Part shown: piece after piece, positions 43,217 to 54,366 of the stretch
Layout of the letters: the number at the start of each line of letters is the position of its first letter
Numbering within the stretch: the first letter of the stretch is position 1
Source: Xanthomonas sacchari
GTDB taxonomy: Bacteria; Pseudomonadota; Gammaproteobacteria; Xanthomonadales; Xanthomonadaceae
Direction: 5' to 3'
Length of the DNA: 64,000 bases
NCBI RefSeq assembly: GCF_040529065.1
Contig: NZ_CP132343.1
Coordinates: 4,092,001-4,156,000 of the forward strand
The notes under the pieces: generated by a model
The model's database searches: none
Seen by the model: only the letters and a program-made list of their open reading frames with translations
What the model was told of the DNA's origin: nothing
Translations under genes and position numbers: made by a program

Positions 43217-43307
43217 CGGCGGTCGGGTGCGGCAATCGATCAGGAAAATGGTAGCACGCAGGCTCCGCGCGCCCGGCCGCAGGGCCGGTCGCGCGGACAG
43301 CGCCGGA

Positions 43308-43802
43308 TCAGGCGTCGAGGGTGCGGTTCCACTCGGCGACGCGGTCGGCCTTGGCCGCCAGCACCGCGTCGGCATCGCCTTCGATGGTGATCTTGTTGAT
43401 CACGTCGCCCTGGGCGACGCTGTCGACCACGTCCAGGCCCTCGAGCACCTTGCCGAACACGGTGTGCTTGCCGTCCAGCCACGGGGTGGCGGTGTGGGTG
43501 ATGAAGAACTGGCTGCCGTTGGTGCTGGGGCCGGCATTGGCCATGGACAGCACGCCGCGCTCGTGGCGCACGCCGTTGTTGGTCTCGTCCTCGAAACGGT
43601 AGCCCGGGCCACCGCGGCCGGAGCCTTCCGGGCAACCGCCCTGGATCATGAAGTCGGCGATCACGCGGTGGAAGTTCAGCCCGTCGTAGAAGCCGCGCTT
43701 GGCCAGGTTCACGAAGTTGGCCACGGTCAGCGGGGCCTTGTCGGGATACAGCTCGATCTTGATCGGGCCGCGGGCGGTGTCGAAATGGGCGATCAGGGAC
43801 AT
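43308..43802 (-). CDS. ppiB: Cytoplasmic cyclophilin-type peptidyl-prolyl isomerase
   Basis: 164 residues, PpiB-like, without a signal peptide. The active-site stretch FHRVIADFMIQGGCPEG carries the catalytic Arg; FEDETNN, LSMANAGPSTNGSQFFITH, LDGKHTVFGKVLEGLDVV and the other cyclophilin motifs are complete. It speeds proline isomerisation during folding. The ATG at 43802 follows AAGGAATCC. Divergent from typA. Confidence 0.93.
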   Translation of the reverse strand: MSLIAHFDTARGPIKIELYPDKAPLTVANFVNLAKRGFYDGLNFHRVIADFMIQGGCPEGSGRGGPGYRFEDETNNGVRHERGVLSMANAGPSTNGSQFFITHTATPWLDGKHTVFGKVLEGLDVVDSVAQGDVINKITIEGDADAVLAAKADRVAEWNRTLDA

Positions 43803-43948
43803 GGGATTCCTTGGAAACGGGGGCGTCATGAGGGGCGCATAGGATACACGGCGCCTTGTTCAGGCTTCGCCCGCACCCGCCGCCGGCGCCTGAACGGGCC
43901 CGCCCGGCCCACCGCCGCCGGGCGCCGGCAGGCGCCACGGGATCCGGG

Positions 43949-43954
43949 TATACT
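43949..43954 (+). promoter_or_regulatory. Candidate -10 box of typA
   Basis: TATACT 48 bp before the typA start, in the gap to the divergent ppiB gene. The -35 region is not recognisable. Confidence 0.5.
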
Positions 43955-44001
43955 AGGTGGCTTCCTTTCCTTCCTCCTGGCGCCGGCTGGCCCCCTTTCG
44001 C

Positions 44002-45831
44002 ATGTCCATCGAAAATCTTCGCAATATCGCCATCGTCGCCCACGTCGACCATGGCAAGACCACCCTCGTCGACTGCCTGCTGAAGCAGTCCGGCACCCTG
44101 TCCGAGCGCACGGTGCTGGCCGAGCGCGTGATGGACAGCAACGACCAGGAAAAGGAACGCGGCATCACCATCCTGGCCAAGAACACCGCCATCACCTGGC
44201 AGGGCAACCGCATCAACATCGTCGACACCCCCGGACACGCCGACTTCGGCGGCGAGGTGGAGCGCGTGCTGTCGATGGTGGACACCGTGCTGATCCTGGT
44301 CGACGCGATGGACGGCCCGATGCCGCAGACCCGCTTCGTGACCCAGAAGGCGTTCGCAATGGGCTTCAAGCCGATCGTGGTGGTCAACAAGATCGACCGT
44401 CCGGGCGCGCGTCCGGACTGGGTGATCGACCAGGTGTTCGACCTGTTCGACAAGCTCGGCGCCACCAACGAGCAGCTCGACTTCCCGATCGTCTACACCT
44501 CGGCGCTGAACGGCTACGCCTCGCTGGACGACAGCGTGCGCGACGGCGACATGACCCCGCTGTACGAAGCGATCATGCAGCACGCGCCGAAGCCGGACGT
44601 GGACCCGGACGGCCCGTTCCAGATGCGCATCAGCCAGCTGGACTACAACAACTTCGTCGGCGTGATCGGCATCGGCCGCATCCAGCGCGGCGTGCTGAAG
44701 AAGAACATGCCGGTGGCGGTGATCGACCGCGAAGGCAAGAAGCGCCAGGGCAAGGTGCTGCAGGTGCTGGGCTTCCTGGGCCTGGAGCGCATCGAGCAGG
44801 ACAGCGCGCAGGCTGGCGACATCGTCGCCATCTCGGGCATCCAGGAGCTGACCATCTCCGACACCGTGTGCGCGCTGGAAGCCCCCGAGGCGCTGCCGCC
44901 GCTGACCGTGGACGAGCCGACCATCTCGATGACCTTCCAGGTCAACAACTCGCCGTTCGCCGGCAACAAGGACCTGTCCGGCGGCAAGTTCCTGACCAGC
45001 CGCCAGCTCAAGGACCGGCTGGAGCGCGAGACCGTGCACAACGTGGCGCTGAAGGTGCAGCAGCTGGAAGACGCCGACAAGTTCCTGGTCTCCGGCCGCG
45101 GCGAACTGCACCTGTCGGTGCTGATCGAGAACATGCGCCGCGAGGGCTTCGAACTGGCCGTGTCGCGCCCGGAAGTGATCATCAAGGAGATCGACGGGCA
45201 GCTGATGGAGCCGGTCGAGCAGCTGGTGGTGGACATCGAGGAGCAGCACCAGGGCGGCGTCATGGAGAAGCTGGGCATCCGCAAGGGCCAGCTCAAGAAC
45301 ATGGAGCCGGACGGCAAGGGCCGCGTGCGCCTGGACTACATGATCCCGGCGCGTGGCCTGATCGGCTTCCAGAACGAGTTCCGCACCCTGACCCAGGGTT
45401 CGGGCCTGCTGTTCCACGTGTTCGACCACTACGGCCCGAAGGAACAGGGCGCCATCGCCAAGCGCCAGAACGGCGTGATGATCGCCAACGCGCCGGGCGC
45501 CACTCCCGCCTACGCGCTGGGCCCGCTGGAAGAGCGCGGCCGCCTGTTTGCCGCCGAAGGCGACAACGTGTATGAAGGGCAGCTGGTCGGCATCCACTCC
45601 AAGGACAACGACCTGACCGTCAACGCGATCAAGACCAAGCCGCTGACCAACATGCGTGCCTCGGGCAAGGACGATGCGATCAAGCTGACCCCGGCCATCA
45701 AGTACACGCTGGAGCAGGCGCTGGACTTCATCGAGGACGACGAACTGGTCGAAGTCACCCCGAAGGAGATCCGCTTGCGCAAGAAGCACCTGACCGAAAA
45801 CGAGCGCAAGCGCGCCGGCCGCGCGGGCTGA
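44002..45831 (+). CDS. typA: Ribosome-associated GTPase TypA/BipA
   Basis: 609 residues. GTPase motifs: G1 [10 protein letters not shown]2 in RGITI, G3 DTPGHADFG and G4 NKIDRP. The EF-G-like domains and the C-terminal RNA-binding part of the family follow ([21 protein letters not shown]). It binds the ribosome and supports assembly and stress adaptation. Start at ATG 44002, because the conserved [18 protein letters not shown] begins there. Confidence 0.97.
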   Translation: MSIENLRNIAIVAHVDHGKTTLVDCLLKQSGTLSERTVLAERVMDSNDQEKERGITILAKNTAITWQGNRINIVDTPGHADFGGEVERVLSMVDTVLILVDAMDGPMPQTRFVTQKAFAMGFKPIVVVNKIDRPGARPDWVIDQVFDLFDKLGATNEQLDFPIVYTSALNGYASLDDSVRDGDMTPLYEAIMQHAPKPDVDPDGPFQMRISQLDYNNFVGVIGIGRIQRGVLKKNMPVAVIDREGKKRQGKVLQVLGFLGLERIEQDSAQAGDIVAISGIQELTISDTVCALEAPEALPPLTVDEPTISMTFQVNNSPFAGNKDLSGGKFLTSRQLKDRLERETVHNVALKVQQLEDADKFLVSGRGELHLSVLIENMRREGFELAVSRPEVIIKEIDGQLMEPVEQLVVDIEEQHQGGVMEKLGIRKGQLKNMEPDGKGRVRLDYMIPARGLIGFQNEFRTLTQGSGLLFHVFDHYGPKEQGAIAKRQNGVMIANAPGATPAYALGPLEERGRLFAAEGDNVYEGQLVGIHSKDNDLTVNAIKTKPLTNMRASGKDDAIKLTPAIKYTLEQALDFIEDDELVEVTPKEIRLRKKHLTENERKRAGRAG

Positions 45832-45847
45832 GCGGCAGCGCACGCCC

Positions 45848-46330
45848 ATGGCCGCCGACAAGGCGTACAACCCGGATCCGCATGCGCATCCGGGTCTGCA
45901 CCTGATCGCACTGCTGGAGGCCGGCAAGGGCCTGCTCGCGGTGTTGGCGGCCACGGGGCTGGAACTGATGGGTCCGGCCCCGCTGCGCGCGGGGGTGGAC
46001 CGGTTGATCGTGCGCTTCAGCCTGGACCCGGACCACGGCGCCCTGCCCTCGCTACTGACCATGATCAACCCCGGCGCGGTGCATCTGGCCGCCGCCGGCA
46101 TGCTCGCCTACGGCGTGCTGCACATCATCGAGGCCTGGGGCCTGTGGCGCGCCAAGGCCTGGGCCTCGCTGCTGGGCTGCATCTCCGCGGCCATCTACCT
46201 GCCATTCGACGTCTACGCGATCGTGCGCCACCCCGGCTGGGCCTCGTGGGCGGTACTGGCGATCAACCTCGCCGTGGTCGGCATCCTGGCCCGCGACCTG
46301 GTGCGGCGCCGGCGGCATCCTCCGGCCTGA
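45848..46330 (+). CDS. DUF2127 family membrane protein
   Basis: 160 residues. The start MAADKAYNPDPHAHPGLHLIALLEAGKG and four hydrophobic segments match the DUF2127 family, whose function is not known. It begins 16 bp after typA and may be read through from it, but no ribosome binding site is evident. A perfect 8-bp hairpin follows at 46349-46367. Confidence 0.8.
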   Translation: MAADKAYNPDPHAHPGLHLIALLEAGKGLLAVLAATGLELMGPAPLRAGVDRLIVRFSLDPDHGALPSLLTMINPGAVHLAAAGMLAYGVLHIIEAWGLWRAKAWASLLGCISAAIYLPFDVYAIVRHPGWASWAVLAINLAVVGILARDLVRRRRHPPA

Positions 46331-46669
46331 GCCGCGCCGCATCCCTGCCACGGCGGCCACCGCCGTGACGCCCCAACGGACATCCTCCTGACGACCGCCT
46401 CGCCGCACCACGGGCTCGGCGGGCATCCCGTCTCGGAACGCTGCCATCCTGAGGACAGGGCGCCTCAGCCGACAGCGTGCCCGGCCGTTGGATTTGTGAT
46501 GTCTTCCACCGCACTTATGTGCACAATCCCCGCAACGCGATCGCGCCACAAAATTGTCTACAGAATTGTCCAATCCGGTCGATTCTGACCCTTGACACGG
46601 TCCGGGCACCCCGGAACGCGCGCCATTACCAATCGGCCGATGGCGGAGACCAACACAAGGGAATCAACG
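46331..46669. other. Intergenic region upstream of the metalloprotease gene
   Basis: 339 bp. It holds a hairpin CACGGCGG-CCA-CCGCCGTG at 46349-46367 (possible terminator of the upstream gene, no U run), a direct repeat AATTGTC at 46552-46558 and 46564-46570 (start-to-start spacing 12 bp), and a TTGACA hexamer at 46592-46597 without a clear -10. These may be the promoter and a regulator site of the metalloprotease gene. Confidence 0.5.
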
Positions 46670-48835
46670 ATGCGACTCGCGAACGCGATGGGTTGGAGTG
46701 TGGCAGCGTTACTTTGCGCCGGCCTGAGCGCCTGTGGTGGCGCTATCGATCAAAAACACAGCGCAGCCTCGGGCGGCATGCACGCGTCCGCTGCGGCCAC
46801 CGTCGCGCAGCCAATGGCAGCCACTCAGCGCGCGTCCCTGTTCGACGCGAAGGACAGCGGCGCCCTGATCCGCTACACCAGCCGCACCCCGACCGGACAC
46901 GACGGCGCGTTCGCCCTGTACCCCATCACCCTCAGCGAGGCGCACGCCATCAAGGCCAGCGTCGACGGCACGATGACGGTGCCGACGCCGGACGGGAAGA
47001 ACCTGCAAATCACCTACCAGAGCCGACGCGACGCGAAGCGTGGCATCTGGACCTGGGTCGGCCGGGTGAATGGCCAACCGATGGGCAACGAGACGGTCAT
47101 CAGTTTCGGCAAGGACGCGGTGTTCGGATCGCTGGGCACCATCGATGGCATGACCTACCAGCTCACCACCATCGAGGGAAAGCCTTACATCATGGCGGCC
47201 GCCAGCGCCGACCTGCATTCGGCCGGAAGCCACGCGGATGCGCGGCGCCTGGCAGAGTCGGTCACACAACTGCCGGCAGGCAACACCGCCGAGGGCTATA
47301 TCGCCGGGTACAGCAGCCTCGCGCAGGTCAACGCACAAGCCGGCACCACCTCGACCAACACGATCGACGTGCTGCTCGGCTATACGCCCGGCTACCGCGA
47401 CTATCGCGGCGGGGCAACGGCAATCGACACCGTGCTGACCAATCTGGTGGAAACGGCGAACCAATCCTTCGCCAACGCCAACATCAATGTGCGCTATCGC
47501 CTGGTCGGGACCGTGCAGGTCGACTACCCGGACAACACGCCCAACGACGGCACCCTCAACGAGCTCACCGGCGTCAGCCAGGCCACCGCCGCAGCGCTGG
47601 TGCCGCTGCACGACGCCCGCGACCGATTCGGCGCCGACTTGGTCGGCCTGGTGCGGCGCTTCAACAACTCCCAACAAAGCTGCGGCGTCGCCTGGCAATC
47701 GGGCGGCACGGATTCGCGCTGGGGGTATTCGGTGATCTCCGACGGTGTCGACGGCGGCTACTATTGCACCCGCGGTACCCTCGCCCACGAGTTCGGCCAT
47801 CTGCTCGGCTCCGGGCACCAGCACGAGACCGGCCAGGAGCCGGGCTTCAACTTCGGCCACCGCAGCGACACCGGCAGCTTCCACACCACGATGGCTTACG
47901 CGGTCAATGGACAGAGCGAGATCCTGGTGTATTCGTCGCCGGCGATCAGCACCTGCAACGGGCAATCCTGCGGCGTGCCGGACCAGGCCGACAATGCCCG
48001 CGCCTTCCTCACCACGGTGCCCAACGTGGTCCAGTACCGACAGACCGTGGTGCCATTCGACGATTCCAGTTCCCCCGGACAGATCATGGGTCCGTCCGGC
48101 AAATGCATCGATGTCATCAATGGGGAGACAGGCAACGGCACCCCGATCCAGATGTGGGACTGCAACGGGTTCCGCCAGCAGAAGTGGTCTTTCCAGCGCG
48201 GCAGCCGCAGCCTGCGCGGCCAGGGCACCGACAAGGTCCTCGACATTAGCGCCGTGAGCCGCGCCAACGGTGCACCTATGCAGCTTTATCAATCATTGAA
48301 CACGGCGAACCAGGCTTGGTACTTCACCAACGCTTCGCTCATCGCCACCGGCGGCAAGGTGCTGGACGTAGTGGCTTACGGATCGACCAACGGCATGCCG
48401 CTGCAGCTCTGGGACAACCTCGGTGGTGCCAACCAACGCTGGTCGTTCAACCCCGCAAGCGGCGAAATCCGGGTCTCGACCGGACGTTGCCTGGATGTCG
48501 TGAATTTCAGCACCGCCCCCGGAACGCCGGTGCAGATCTGGGATTGCAACGGCACCCAGAATCAGGCCTGGCAGCTCGGCAAGAACGGCGCGATCGTGGG
48601 GTATGGCGGCAACTGCCTGGAAATAGCGAGTACACCCCAGAACGGCACTTCCATCCGGATGGCGACATGCACCGGCAGCAGCGCACAAGCGTGGCGGATC
48701 CGTGGCCAGATCCGCAGCGAACTACACGGCAAGTGCCTGGACGACTCTGCCGGCGGCACTCTCAATGGCGCACGAGTGCAGATGTGGGAATGCCTGGGCA
48801 ACGTCAATCAGACCTGGGAATTGCAGTCGAACTGA
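46670..48835 (+). CDS. Zinc metalloprotease lipoprotein with two ricin-type beta-trefoil domains
   Basis: 721 residues. Lipobox LSAC predicts lipidation at Cys22. A propeptide-like part (to about residue 225) precedes a metzincin catalytic domain that starts near TIDVLLGYTPGYRDY and carries HEFGHLLGSGH (373-383, three zinc His and the catalytic Glu), with a likely Met-turn at TTMAY (M408). This fits peptidyl-Asp (M72) or reprolysin-like peptidases. The C-terminus (468-721) has six QxW repeats (QQKW, NQAW, NQRW, NQAW, AQAW, NQTW), enough for two beta-trefoil carbohydrate-binding domains. The ATG at 46670 follows AAGGGA. Confidence 0.9.
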   Translation: MRLANAMGWSVAALLCAGLSACGGAIDQKHSAASGGMHASAAATVAQPMAATQRASLFDAKDSGALIRYTSRTPTGHDGAFALYPITLSEAHAIKASVDGTMTVPTPDGKNLQITYQSRRDAKRGIWTWVGRVNGQPMGNETVISFGKDAVFGSLGTIDGMTYQLTTIEGKPYIMAAASADLHSAGSHADARRLAESVTQLPAGNTAEGYIAGYSSLAQVNAQAGTTSTNTIDVLLGYTPGYRDYRGGATAIDTVLTNLVETANQSFANANINVRYRLVGTVQVDYPDNTPNDGTLNELTGVSQATAAALVPLHDARDRFGADLVGLVRRFNNSQQSCGVAWQSGGTDSRWGYSVISDGVDGGYYCTRGTLAHEFGHLLGSGHQHETGQEPGFNFGHRSDTGSFHTTMAYAVNGQSEILVYSSPAISTCNGQSCGVPDQADNARAFLTTVPNVVQYRQTVVPFDDSSSPGQIMGPSGKCIDVINGETGNGTPIQMWDCNGFRQQKWSFQRGSRSLRGQGTDKVLDISAVSRANGAPMQLYQSLNTANQAWYFTNASLIATGGKVLDVVAYGSTNGMPLQLWDNLGGANQRWSFNPASGEIRVSTGRCLDVVNFSTAPGTPVQIWDCNGTQNQAWQLGKNGAIVGYGGNCLEIASTPQNGTSIRMATCTGSSAQAWRIRGQIRSELHGKCLDDSAGGTLNGARVQMWECLGNVNQTWELQSN

Positions 48836-48861
48836 CACGCCTGTCAGCCAGGCAAGACCAT

Positions 48862-48887
48862 CGCCGGCACCGCATCGCGTGCCGGCG
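48862..48887. terminator. Hairpin between convergent metalloprotease and MscS genes
   Basis: Perfect 9-bp stem CGCCGGCAC / GTGCCGGCG with an 8-base loop in the 87-bp gap between convergent genes. No U run, so termination is only suggested by position. Confidence 0.4.
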
Positions 48888-48922
48888 ACGTGCGTTTCGC
48901 GGGACCTGCGTCGCGGCGCCTC

Positions 48923-50080
48923 TTACCCAGTACCGCGCTGCGCAGGAACTGGCGCAGCCGGCACGCCATCCTCGGCGCCAGGCGACCGCATCGCCTCCGA
49001 ATCGCTGGCGCGCACCGGCGGATGCGACACACGTGCTGGCTCCGGCGCGATTTCCGCGCGCAGCAGCGGCAAGGCGTAGGCATGCTCGCGCACCAGGAAA
49101 TCCAGCATGCGCTCGCGCACGATGCAGCGCAGGTCGAAGGCATCGCCGGAGTTGCGTGCGCTGACCAGCAGGCGCACCTGGATCGTGCGTTCGCTGGTGT
49201 CGGTCACCTGGGTCACGCAGACCCGGCCGTCCCAGAGCGGCTCGCTCTTGCAGATGCGCTCCAGTTCGGCTCGCACCTGTGCGATCGGCGTGCGGTAGTC
49301 CAGCCACAGGAATGCGGTGCCGAGCAGGTCGGCGCTGTTGCGCGTCCAGTTCTGGAACGGGTTCTCGATGAACCAGGTCAGCGGCACCACCATGCGCCGC
49401 TCGTCCCAGATCCGCACCACCACGTAGGAGCTGCCGATCTCCTCGATGCGACCCCACTCGCCTTCGACGATGACCACGTCGTCGAGCCGGATCGGCTGGG
49501 TCAGCGCGATCTGCAGGCCGGCGATCAGGTTGCCGAACACCGGCTTGGCGGCGATACCGGCGACCAGGCCGATGATGCCGGCCGAGGCCAGCAAGGTGGT
49601 GCCGATCTGCCGCACCGCCGGGAAGGTCAGCAGCACGATGGAGGTGCCGACCAGGATGATCGTGCCCATCGCCACCCGTGCCAGCACCCGGGTCTGGGTC
49701 TGCACGCGGCGCGCGGTGAGGTTGTCCGCCACCTCGATCGGATGGCTGCGCAGGATCGCCGTTTCCAGCGCCGCCACGCCGCGCACCAGCAACCACGTCA
49801 CGCAACCGATCATGCCGATGTGCAGCAGGTGCTGCAGGTCGGTCAACGCCTTCTCGTCCAGCGGCGTGGATTCGAGCGCGAAGCTGAGCATCAGCATCGG
49901 CAGCAGGAAGGCCACCGGCACGCTGATCACGCGCACGATGCGCGCGCGGCGGTAGTCGCGGCCGCGCATGCGCTGGGCGATGCGCAGCAGCAGCCACCAG
50001 GCCAGGAAACCGAGAATCAGTGCGGCGCCGATCGGCAGCGTATAGGCGCGCCAGGGCACCCAATGAAGATCGAGGGTCAA
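48923..50080 (-). CDS. MscS-family mechanosensitive channel protein
   Basis: 385 residues. Four or so hydrophobic segments, then the MscS pore helix and beta domain (LLASAGIIGLVAGIAAKPVFGNLIAGLQIALTQPIRLDDVV, EGEWGRIEEIGSSYVVVR, and a C-terminal alpha/beta domain). It opens under membrane tension and releases solutes. The start is taken as TTG at 50080, because a strong AAAGGAG lies seven bases upstream and no ATG or GTG is near; the frame is open to 50242 but without features. The C-terminal tail of about 45 residues is Pro/Ala-rich. Confidence 0.88.
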   Translation of the reverse strand: MTLDLHWVPWRAYTLPIGAALILGFLAWWLLLRIAQRMRGRDYRRARIVRVISVPVAFLLPMLMLSFALESTPLDEKALTDLQHLLHIGMIGCVTWLLVRGVAALETAILRSHPIEVADNLTARRVQTQTRVLARVAMGTIILVGTSIVLLTFPAVRQIGTTLLASAGIIGLVAGIAAKPVFGNLIAGLQIALTQPIRLDDVVIVEGEWGRIEEIGSSYVVVRIWDERRMVVPLTWFIENPFQNWTRNSADLLGTAFLWLDYRTPIAQVRAELERICKSEPLWDGRVCVTQVTDTSERTIQVRLLVSARNSGDAFDLRCIVRERMLDFLVREHAYALPLLRAEIAPEPARVSHPPVRASDSEAMRSPGAEDGVPAAPVPAQRGTG

Positions 50081-50314
50081 GATGCGCTCCTTTGTTGGGG
50101 GGAGGAGTCGCGACAGTCTGGCAGCGCGGGGATTAGCGCGATGTCGAGCGGGTGCGGCGGCGCCAGGCGACGGCCGCCATCGCGGAGGGCACCGCGCCTG
50201 TGCACGTTTCAGAAACCAGTTGCGTCCCGACCCGCTGCGCAACGCCGCAGCACAGGTCCTTGCACACTGCCCGCGGCGACGCGCGCTGCGCGCGCCGCCG
50301 GCGACAGCAAGCGA

Positions 50315-51709
<1,395 letters not shown>

Positions 51710-51867
51710 GAAAGGACTCCTTGGCAGTGTGCGATGTTCGCAGAGCCGGGGCGCGCCGCATAGCGCCGCACCCCGGTCACGCTGGCAGCGCCAGGACATG
51801 AACGGCAAGCAACACCACGATGCCACCATGACTTCCGGCCTACGCCGGCGTTTTTGCGAAAGCACAC

Positions 51868-51882
51868 TGTTATTAAGTAACA
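51868..51882. promoter_or_regulatory. Palindrome upstream of the second TonB-dependent receptor, Zur-box-like
   Basis: TGTTATTAAGTAACA: arms pair at 6 of 7 positions around a central A. It lies 27 bp before the receptor's ATG in an AT-rich patch, 158 bp from the aroG-type gene start. The outer TGTTAT / TAACA resembles the Zur consensus TGTTATA-N-TATAACA known from gamma-proteobacteria. The similarity is suggestive only. Confidence 0.45.
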
Positions 51883-51909
51883 ATTCCTTCCCCTTCGGTC
51901 CGCCTCGCC

Positions 51910-54048
51910 ATGACACCTCGCCCCCTCTCCTCCGCCATCGCCCTGGTCCTGCTGCTCGCCCCCGGCCTCGTCTTCGCCGCGGACGCCACCGACAGCACCG
52001 CTGCCGCCGAACCGACCGTCGATCTCGACCCGGTCACCGTCACCGCCAAGCTGGAAGCCGCGCGCAACGCGCTGTCGCCGGACATCGGCAGCAGCCAGTA
52101 CGCGATCAGCGCCGAGGACATCGCGCGCCTGCCGCTGGGCGCCTCCACACCGCTCAACCAGGTGCTGCTGCAGGCGCCGGGCGTGGTACAGGACTCCTAC
52201 GGCGGCGTGCACGTGCGCGGCGACCACGCCAACCTGCAGTACCGCATCAACGGCGTGATGATCCCCGAGTCGATCTCCGGCTTCGGCCAGACCCTGGACC
52301 CGCGCACGATCAAGAACATCCGCCTGCTCGATGGCGCGTTGCCGGCGCAGTTCGGCGACCGCACCGCGGCAGTGGTCGACATCACCACCAAGAACGGGGT
52401 GGAACTGGGCAACGGCGGCAGCGTCGGCATCACCGCCGGCTCCTACGGCACGCTCAACCCCAACGCCTCGTGGTGGGGCAGCGACGGCCGCTTCAGCTGG
52501 TTCGCCAGCGGCAACTACCTGCAGAACCGCATCGGCATGGAGAACCCGACCGACAGCGACAACCCGATCCACGACAAGACCCACCAGGGCAAGGGCTTCG
52601 CCGACCTCAGCTACCTGCTGAACGAGAACACCCGGCTCAGCCTGCTGGTCGGCTACGCCAACAACCGCTTCCAGATCCCCAACAACCCGGGGCAGACGCC
52701 GGCGTTCACCTACCAGGGCACCAATACCTTCGATTCCTCCCAGCTCGACGAGAATCAGCGTGAGAACACCCGCTTCGGCACCCTGGTGCTGCAGGGCGCG
52801 CTCGGCGACACCAGCTACCAGCTGTCGGCCGGCCAGCGCTACAGCAGCGTCGCCTTTTCCCCGGACATCGCCGGCGACCTGATCTTCAACGGCATCGCCT
52901 CGCAGGTGCAGCGCGCCAACCGCGCCAGCACCCTGCAGGCCGACTTCTCCACGCCGTGGGGCAGCACCCACACCCTGCGCTACGGCGTGTACGGCAACTT
53001 CGAACACGCCAACGCCAGCAACAACGCCTATGTGTTCCCGGCCAACGACGACGGCAGCCAGAGCAGCGACGTGCCGCTGTTCATTCCCGACAGCAGCCGC
53101 TTCCACGCCAGCACCTACGCGGTCTACCTGCAGGACGAATGGCAGCCGAGCGACGCCTGGACCATCAACTACGGCGTGCGCGGCGACCGCTACAAGGCCT
53201 TCGGCACCACCGAGGGCCAGCTCAGCCCGCGCCTGGGCATGGTCTGGCACGCCAGCGACAGCACCACCCTGCACGCCGGCTATGCGCGCTACTTCACCCC
53301 GCCGGCCACCGAGCTGATCTCCACCAGCGACATCGCCCTGTACGACGGCACCACCAACCAGCAGTCGCCGAACGGCGCCTCGACCAAGCCGCTGAGCGAG
53401 CGCAGCGACTACTACGACCTCGGCATCTCGCAGATGGTCGGCGATCACCTGACCCTGGGCCTGGACACCTACTACCGCAAGGCCGATCGCCTGCAGGACG
53501 AAGGCCAGTTCGGCGCCGCCTACGTCTACTCCACCTTCAACTACCGCTACGGCCGCATCCGCGGCGCCGAGTTCAGCGCCGACTACAGCAATGGCCCGAT
53601 CAACGCCTACTTCAACGCGGCCTACAGCAAGGCCATGGGCAAGCAGGTGATGACCAGCCTGTACAACTTCGACCCGGATGCGCTGGCCTACGCCAACGAC
53701 CACTGGATCCACCTGGACCACGACCAGAAGCTGACCTCCTCCGGCGGCATCAACTACGCCCTGGCCGACGACAGCCGCATCGGCGCCGACTACCTGTTCG
53801 GCAGCGGCCTGCGCACCGACGCCGACGGCGTGCCCAACGGCGGCGAGCTGCCGGCGTACTTCCAGCTCAACCTCAGCGCCGGCCACGACTTCGCCCTGGC
53901 CAGCAGCCACCCGCTGCACGCGCAACTGGCGGTGCTCAACGTGCTCGACCGCCACTACCAGTTGCGCGACGGCGGCGGCATCGGCGTATTCGCGCCGCAG
54001 TGGGCGCCGCGCCGTGGCGTCTACCTGAGCCTGCAGCAGGACTTCTGA
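51910..54048 (+). CDS. TonB-dependent outer-membrane receptor
   Basis: 712 residues. Signal peptide to about LVFA-ADATD; TonB box VDLDPVTVTAK; plug with NQVLLQAPGVVQDSYGGVHVRGDHANLQYRIN and RLLDGALPAQFGDRTAAVVDI; and a compact barrel ending in YLSLQQDF with the terminal Phe of outer-membrane proteins. The size is typical of metal, cobalamin or small-ligand receptors rather than the large carbohydrate type. A Zur-like palindrome just upstream would make zinc import a fair guess, but no His-rich metal-binding loop stands out. Confidence 0.92.
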   Translation: MTPRPLSSAIALVLLLAPGLVFAADATDSTAAAEPTVDLDPVTVTAKLEAARNALSPDIGSSQYAISAEDIARLPLGASTPLNQVLLQAPGVVQDSYGGVHVRGDHANLQYRINGVMIPESISGFGQTLDPRTIKNIRLLDGALPAQFGDRTAAVVDITTKNGVELGNGGSVGITAGSYGTLNPNASWWGSDGRFSWFASGNYLQNRIGMENPTDSDNPIHDKTHQGKGFADLSYLLNENTRLSLLVGYANNRFQIPNNPGQTPAFTYQGTNTFDSSQLDENQRENTRFGTLVLQGALGDTSYQLSAGQRYSSVAFSPDIAGDLIFNGIASQVQRANRASTLQADFSTPWGSTHTLRYGVYGNFEHANASNNAYVFPANDDGSQSSDVPLFIPDSSRFHASTYAVYLQDEWQPSDAWTINYGVRGDRYKAFGTTEGQLSPRLGMVWHASDSTTLHAGYARYFTPPATELISTSDIALYDGTTNQQSPNGASTKPLSERSDYYDLGISQMVGDHLTLGLDTYYRKADRLQDEGQFGAAYVYSTFNYRYGRIRGAEFSADYSNGPINAYFNAAYSKAMGKQVMTSLYNFDPDALAYANDHWIHLDHDQKLTSSGGINYALADDSRIGADYLFGSGLRTDADGVPNGGELPAYFQLNLSAGHDFALASSHPLHAQLAVLNVLDRHYQLRDGGGIGVFAPQWAPRRGVYLSLQQDF

Positions 54049-54366
54049 GCAAGTGCCTGACGGCGGCCTGCGGCATGTCGATCGACGTGCCGCAGGGCGC
54101 AACACAGTGGACGACGGTGGTTGCGGCGGACTGATGCAGGCGCAGCCACCACCTGGAAGTGGCTCCCGGCCGGTCGAGGGGCCGCCGCCAATCGCCAGGT
54201 AAGATGCATCCGGAATATCCGACCAAGACACGTCCAGCAGTACACGAGGCCGCGCGCCGCGTCGTGGCCGTGGGGTCGCCCAGCGGAGGCAGCGCCACAC
54301 GGCACGCCGATCGCACATGAACCGCCACGACGCATTGCCACGCATCCGTCCAGGCAGGTTTCGCAC
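54049..54366. other. Intergenic region with a 30-bp near-perfect palindrome
   Basis: 318 bp. At 54067-54096 the halves CCTGCGGCATGTCGA and TCGACGTGCCGCAGG pair at 14 of 15 positions; the exception is a G-U in RNA. It lies 19 bp after the receptor's stop and probably ends or protects that mRNA; there is no U run. The remaining DNA up to the hydrolase gene shows no gene or motif that I can support. Confidence 0.6.

Noticed and set aside
43949-43954. TATACT boxes before tdh, typA and rpsH as sites of one special regulator
   Set aside because: The hexamer is simply a good sigma-70 -10 sequence; nothing else is shared around the three sites.
46501-46600. Possible replication origin or DnaA boxes in the AT-rich patch before the metalloprotease gene
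   Set aside because: No TTATNCACA-type boxes and no dnaA or dnaN nearby; only a short direct repeat AATTGTC is present.
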